From Rhodopseudomonas palustris (lineage in GTDB: Bacteria > Pseudomonadota > Alphaproteobacteria > Rhizobiales > Xanthobacteraceae), in NCBI RefSeq assembly GCF_034479375.1, contig NZ_CP140155.1, forward strand, positions 3,448,501 through 3,512,500: a stretch of 64,000 bases of DNA, read 5' to 3'. Every line of letters begins with the position of its first letter. The first letter of the stretch is position 1. Below are positions 61,586 through 64,000 of this stretch, one piece after another. A model generated the notes under the pieces. That model was not told the DNA's origin and ran no database searches. It saw nothing but the letters and a program-made list of their open reading frames with translations. The position numbers and the translations under genes are program-made.

Positions 61586-63502
61586 TCAGTACTTCGCCAC
61601 CAGCACGGTCGGGGCGAAGCGATAGTTCAGGCCGACGGTCGAGATGAAGCCGTTCTGCTTGACGTCGATCGTCGAGGTCGGCGTCTCGTAGCGCTCGCGG
61701 CCCATGTCGAAGTAGTTGGTTTCGGTCCGCACCGTCCAGTTCCGGCTGAGCGCGAATTCCGAACCGATGCCGATCGTCCAGCCGGCGCGGCTGCGGCTGG
61801 CGCTCTCGCCGCAGCCGGCCAGAGCGAGCGGGTTGAACGGCCCGGTGTTGCAGGTGGTGGTGACCTTCAGGTCGCCGAAGGCGCCGCCGCCGCGGACGTA
61901 CCAGAGCGAGCGATCCCACAGCGCATAGCCGAGCTTGGCGGTCGCGGTGCCCATCCAGCTGACGTTGGTTTCGCAGGTGAAGAACACGCTGGACGGGCAC
62001 GGACGCGCGCCGTTGGCGTTGGTGGCGTTGAGGGCGCCTTCGACGCCGACCACCCATTTGCCGAACTGGTAGTCGTAGCCGATCTGGCCGCCGCCGATGG
62101 CGCCGGCGAAGCGCGGATCGGTGGTGGTGCCGCCCGGCTGGAAGGTCCAGTCGGTCCGGCCGTTCAGCACGCCGAAGCTGCCGCCGATGAAGAAGCCGGT
62201 CCAGTTATAGGCCGACCGGATCAGCACCGGAGCCTTCGCCGCCTTGGTGTAGAGCGGGGCCGCGACCACCGCCTCGGGGGCGAACTGATAGCGCACGCCG
62301 CCGTTCAGGCTGTAGCCATCGATGTGATCGCCGGTGCGGTAGTCGGCACGGACGTAGCCGAGCAGCCCGGTGTTGACGATCTGGCCGGCGACGCCGAGGC
62401 CGAACTGGCCGTAGGTGCCGAGGTTGGAACTGGAGATGTTGCCGGTCACCGACGGAATGCCGGTGACGGCCGAGGCCGCCGCGCCGTTGAACGACGAAGT
62501 CACCGCACCCCTGAATTCATGATAGACGCTGGCGATCGCGAACGGCTGCCAGATCATGTTGCCGGAGGCGATGCTGGTGCCGCCGCGCAGGCTGAAGCGA
62601 CCGAGCGTGCTGTTGATGTCGTCGACCTGCAACTGGCCCGGGAAGGTCACGCCCGGCGTGAAGTTCGCCGGCAGCACCAGCGAGCCGGTGACGTTGAGCG
62701 GATCGACCTTGACCTTCGAAACCACGACGCCGGCCGAAGGCTCGATGAACCAGTTGTTCGGCAGCGCGTGATTGTAGCCGACATTGCCGGTGAAGGAGAG
62801 ACCGCGGGCATCCAGCTTCTGGCCGAAGATGCCGCCGACGATCGGGTCGCTCACCGAGTTCTGGTAGTAGTCGAGCCGGACCTGGCCGTCGGCGAAGAAG
62901 CCGCCCTTGGTCATCGCCACATAGACGCCCGCGAATGGAACCTGCAACGTGTCCTCGAAAGTGCCGCCGAGCGGATTGAGCACGCCGGCCGACGATTTGT
63001 CGCGCGACTTGGCGCCGAGATAGCCCACCGTTGAGCCGAGATGCAGGTTCCAGCCGTTGTAGTTCAGGATCGAGGTATCGGCCCCGACCTGGACGCCTGC
63101 GAAGCTGAGCTTGTTCTCATTGTCGCAGGTCACCGTGCCGGGCAGGCCGGCGCCGCCGACCGCGACGTTGGTGGTGGTGCTGGTCGATTTGGTGGTGACT
63201 TCACCGCCGATCGCGCGGGTCCAGACGCCGCCGCCTTCCTGATTGGGCCCCGGATTGCCCGGCGCGCTGACGAAGGCGGTCGACTGGGTGAGAAACGCGG
63301 TGTTGGCGGTATTGATCGCCGACACCAGCGAATTCACGGCGCCGCCGGCGGCGAACGGGAGAACCGATGACGGGTTGAAGCCGGGTACCAGACCCGGGAC
63401 GAAGCTGCCGGTGCCGGTACACGCCGCAACGGCGCCGGTGGAAACCGAAGCGGCCATTGCGAAAGCGAAGCCTGCCAGAATTCGTGTCCGAGCGTTCCGC
63501 AT
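61586..63502 (-). CDS. Outer-membrane protein with two beta-barrel domains
   Basis: The 638-residue protein starts with a Sec signal (RILAGFAFAMAASVSTGAVA, cleaved after AVA). Residues about 90-420 are rich in alternating strands ending in aromatic residues and resemble an autotransporter-type barrel (VWTRAIGGEV, FAGVQVGADTSIL, VRADYRTGDHIDGYSLNGGVRYQF). Residues about 430-638 form a second OMP25/OmpA-like barrel starting YNWTGFFIGGSFG and ending NGFISTVGLNYRFAP. A short Ala/Lys linker joins them. The function is unknown: porin-like, adhesive or structural. Confidence 0.75.
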   Translation of the reverse strand: MRNARTRILAGFAFAMAASVSTGAVAACTGTGSFVPGLVPGFNPSSVLPFAAGGAVNSLVSAINTANTAFLTQSTAFVSAPGNPGPNQEGGGVWTRAIGGEVTTKSTSTTTNVAVGGAGLPGTVTCDNENKLSFAGVQVGADTSILNYNGWNLHLGSTVGYLGAKSRDKSSAGVLNPLGGTFEDTLQVPFAGVYVAMTKGGFFADGQVRLDYYQNSVSDPIVGGIFGQKLDARGLSFTGNVGYNHALPNNWFIEPSAGVVVSKVKVDPLNVTGSLVLPANFTPGVTFPGQLQVDDINSTLGRFSLRGGTSIASGNMIWQPFAIASVYHEFRGAVTSSFNGAAASAVTGIPSVTGNISSSNLGTYGQFGLGVAGQIVNTGLLGYVRADYRTGDHIDGYSLNGGVRYQFAPEAVVAAPLYTKAAKAPVLIRSAYNWTGFFIGGSFGVLNGRTDWTFQPGGTTTDPRFAGAIGGGQIGYDYQFGKWVVGVEGALNATNANGARPCPSSVFFTCETNVSWMGTATAKLGYALWDRSLWYVRGGGAFGDLKVTTTCNTGPFNPLALAGCGESASRSRAGWTIGIGSEFALSRNWTVRTETNYFDMGRERYETPTSTIDVKQNGFISTVGLNYRFAPTVLVAKY

Positions 63503-64000
63503 ACCTATCGACCCCCATCGATAATCTGAAATCTCGTCGTCATCCGCGCCGCCGAGGCTGACGGGATGTTTCGTAGTATTTCTAAGTCACGGGAATCGAC
63601 ACGGGCAAGGACGAGGTTGGCGGGAGGGGTGCAGAACCCGATAATTCAAGTTCATGTGCTATTGCAGCAACATCTGTGACGCCGATTACTATTCACACAG
63701 GTAGCACCGTCCGAGCGGACGGATCAGCCGAGTACATACTCGCTAACAGCTACCTCCGCGGCTCGATTCAAGTGATTCGTTTGCCGACTAAATTCGCGAA
63801 CCGCTTGAACAATTAGCGTTCGTCCGGCGTCCAAAGCCAGAGGGGAGGCGCGCCTGCCCTGCTCACTGCCGCCGTTACCGGCCGCGCCTCCAACCTTCAC
63901 CCTGAGTGACTTACGTCACAGCGATACGCAGCACTCAGGGAGCATAGTGATCACCATGAGGACCGGCCCATCGCAGAGCGATCCCGGCCAGATGGAGCGA
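63503..64000. other. Region upstream of the outer-membrane protein gene
   Basis: No complete gene is seen. The first 150 bases must carry the promoter of the outer-membrane protein gene. A CRP/FNR-like palindrome AGTGA-CTTACG-TCACA lies at 63905-63920, and a plus-strand frame could begin at GTG 63947 or ATG 63956 (MRTGPSQSDPGQMER) and leave the window; it is too short to judge. Confidence 0.35.

Overview
The window is a high-GC alphaproteobacterial chromosome segment, almost certainly from a Rhodopseudomonas palustris-type purple non-sulfur bacterium (Bradyrhizobium family). This is inferred from three neighbouring blocks: a molybdenum nitrogenase cluster with a fixR-nifA regulatory pair, a form II RuBisCO (cbbFPTAM) operon, and abundant palindromic intergenic repeats of the kind found in this family. 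No database search was run. Names rest on recognised motifs, protein lengths and gene order.

Layout. (1) 1-15.6 kb, all on the minus strand: nifHDKEN, with nifN cut by the left edge, behind a sigma-54 promoter with two NifA sites. Next comes a second nif operon (ferredoxin, nifB, ferredoxin, IscA-like protein, TPR protein, LRV iron-sulfur protein, two nifZ, nifT, a small unknown and a SIR2-like protein), also with a -24/-12-like element and two NifA sites. It is followed by nifA and fixR. (2) 15.8-18.9 kb: a YqeB-like molybdenum-hydroxylase accessory gene and feoAB for ferrous iron uptake. (3) 19.5-26.1 kb: the Calvin-cycle operon cbbF-cbbP-cbbT-cbbA-cbbM. (4) 26.5-34.9 kb: a LIV-type ABC transporter, an amidase, a cytosolic AmiC-like binding protein and a MarR regulator, together an amide uptake and hydrolysis module. 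(5) 34.9-40.3 kb: a LysR regulator, a tandem-domain nitrilase and an SsuABC/TauABC-like transporter. (6) 40.7-47.8 kb: tRNA-Ser(GGA), otsA, otsB, an MFS transporter, an AraC regulator and leuA. (7) 48.3-53.6 kb: a coxSLM-like form II molybdenum hydroxylase and an alpha-methylacyl-CoA racemase-family gene. (8) 53.8-61.2 kb: homogentisate catabolism (hmgA, maiA, fahA) with a variant metallo-beta-lactamase-fold protein, a DUF2783-like protein, a flavin monooxygenase and a divergent MarR regulator. (9) 61.6-63.5 kb: an outer-membrane protein that appears to carry two beta-barrel domains.

How it fits together: NifA with RpoN should drive both nif operons. FeoAB and the small iron-sulfur proteins would supply iron and clusters, and the cbb operon provides CO2 fixation as an electron sink. 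The amide, nitrile and aromatic modules scavenge nitrogen and carbon. The less explained parts are the SIR2-like protein inside the nif operon, the half-dead tandem nitrilase with its own transporter, the amidase module with an AmiC-like sensor but a MarR-type regulator, the metallo-beta-lactamase variant in the homogentisate cluster, and the double-barrel outer-membrane protein.
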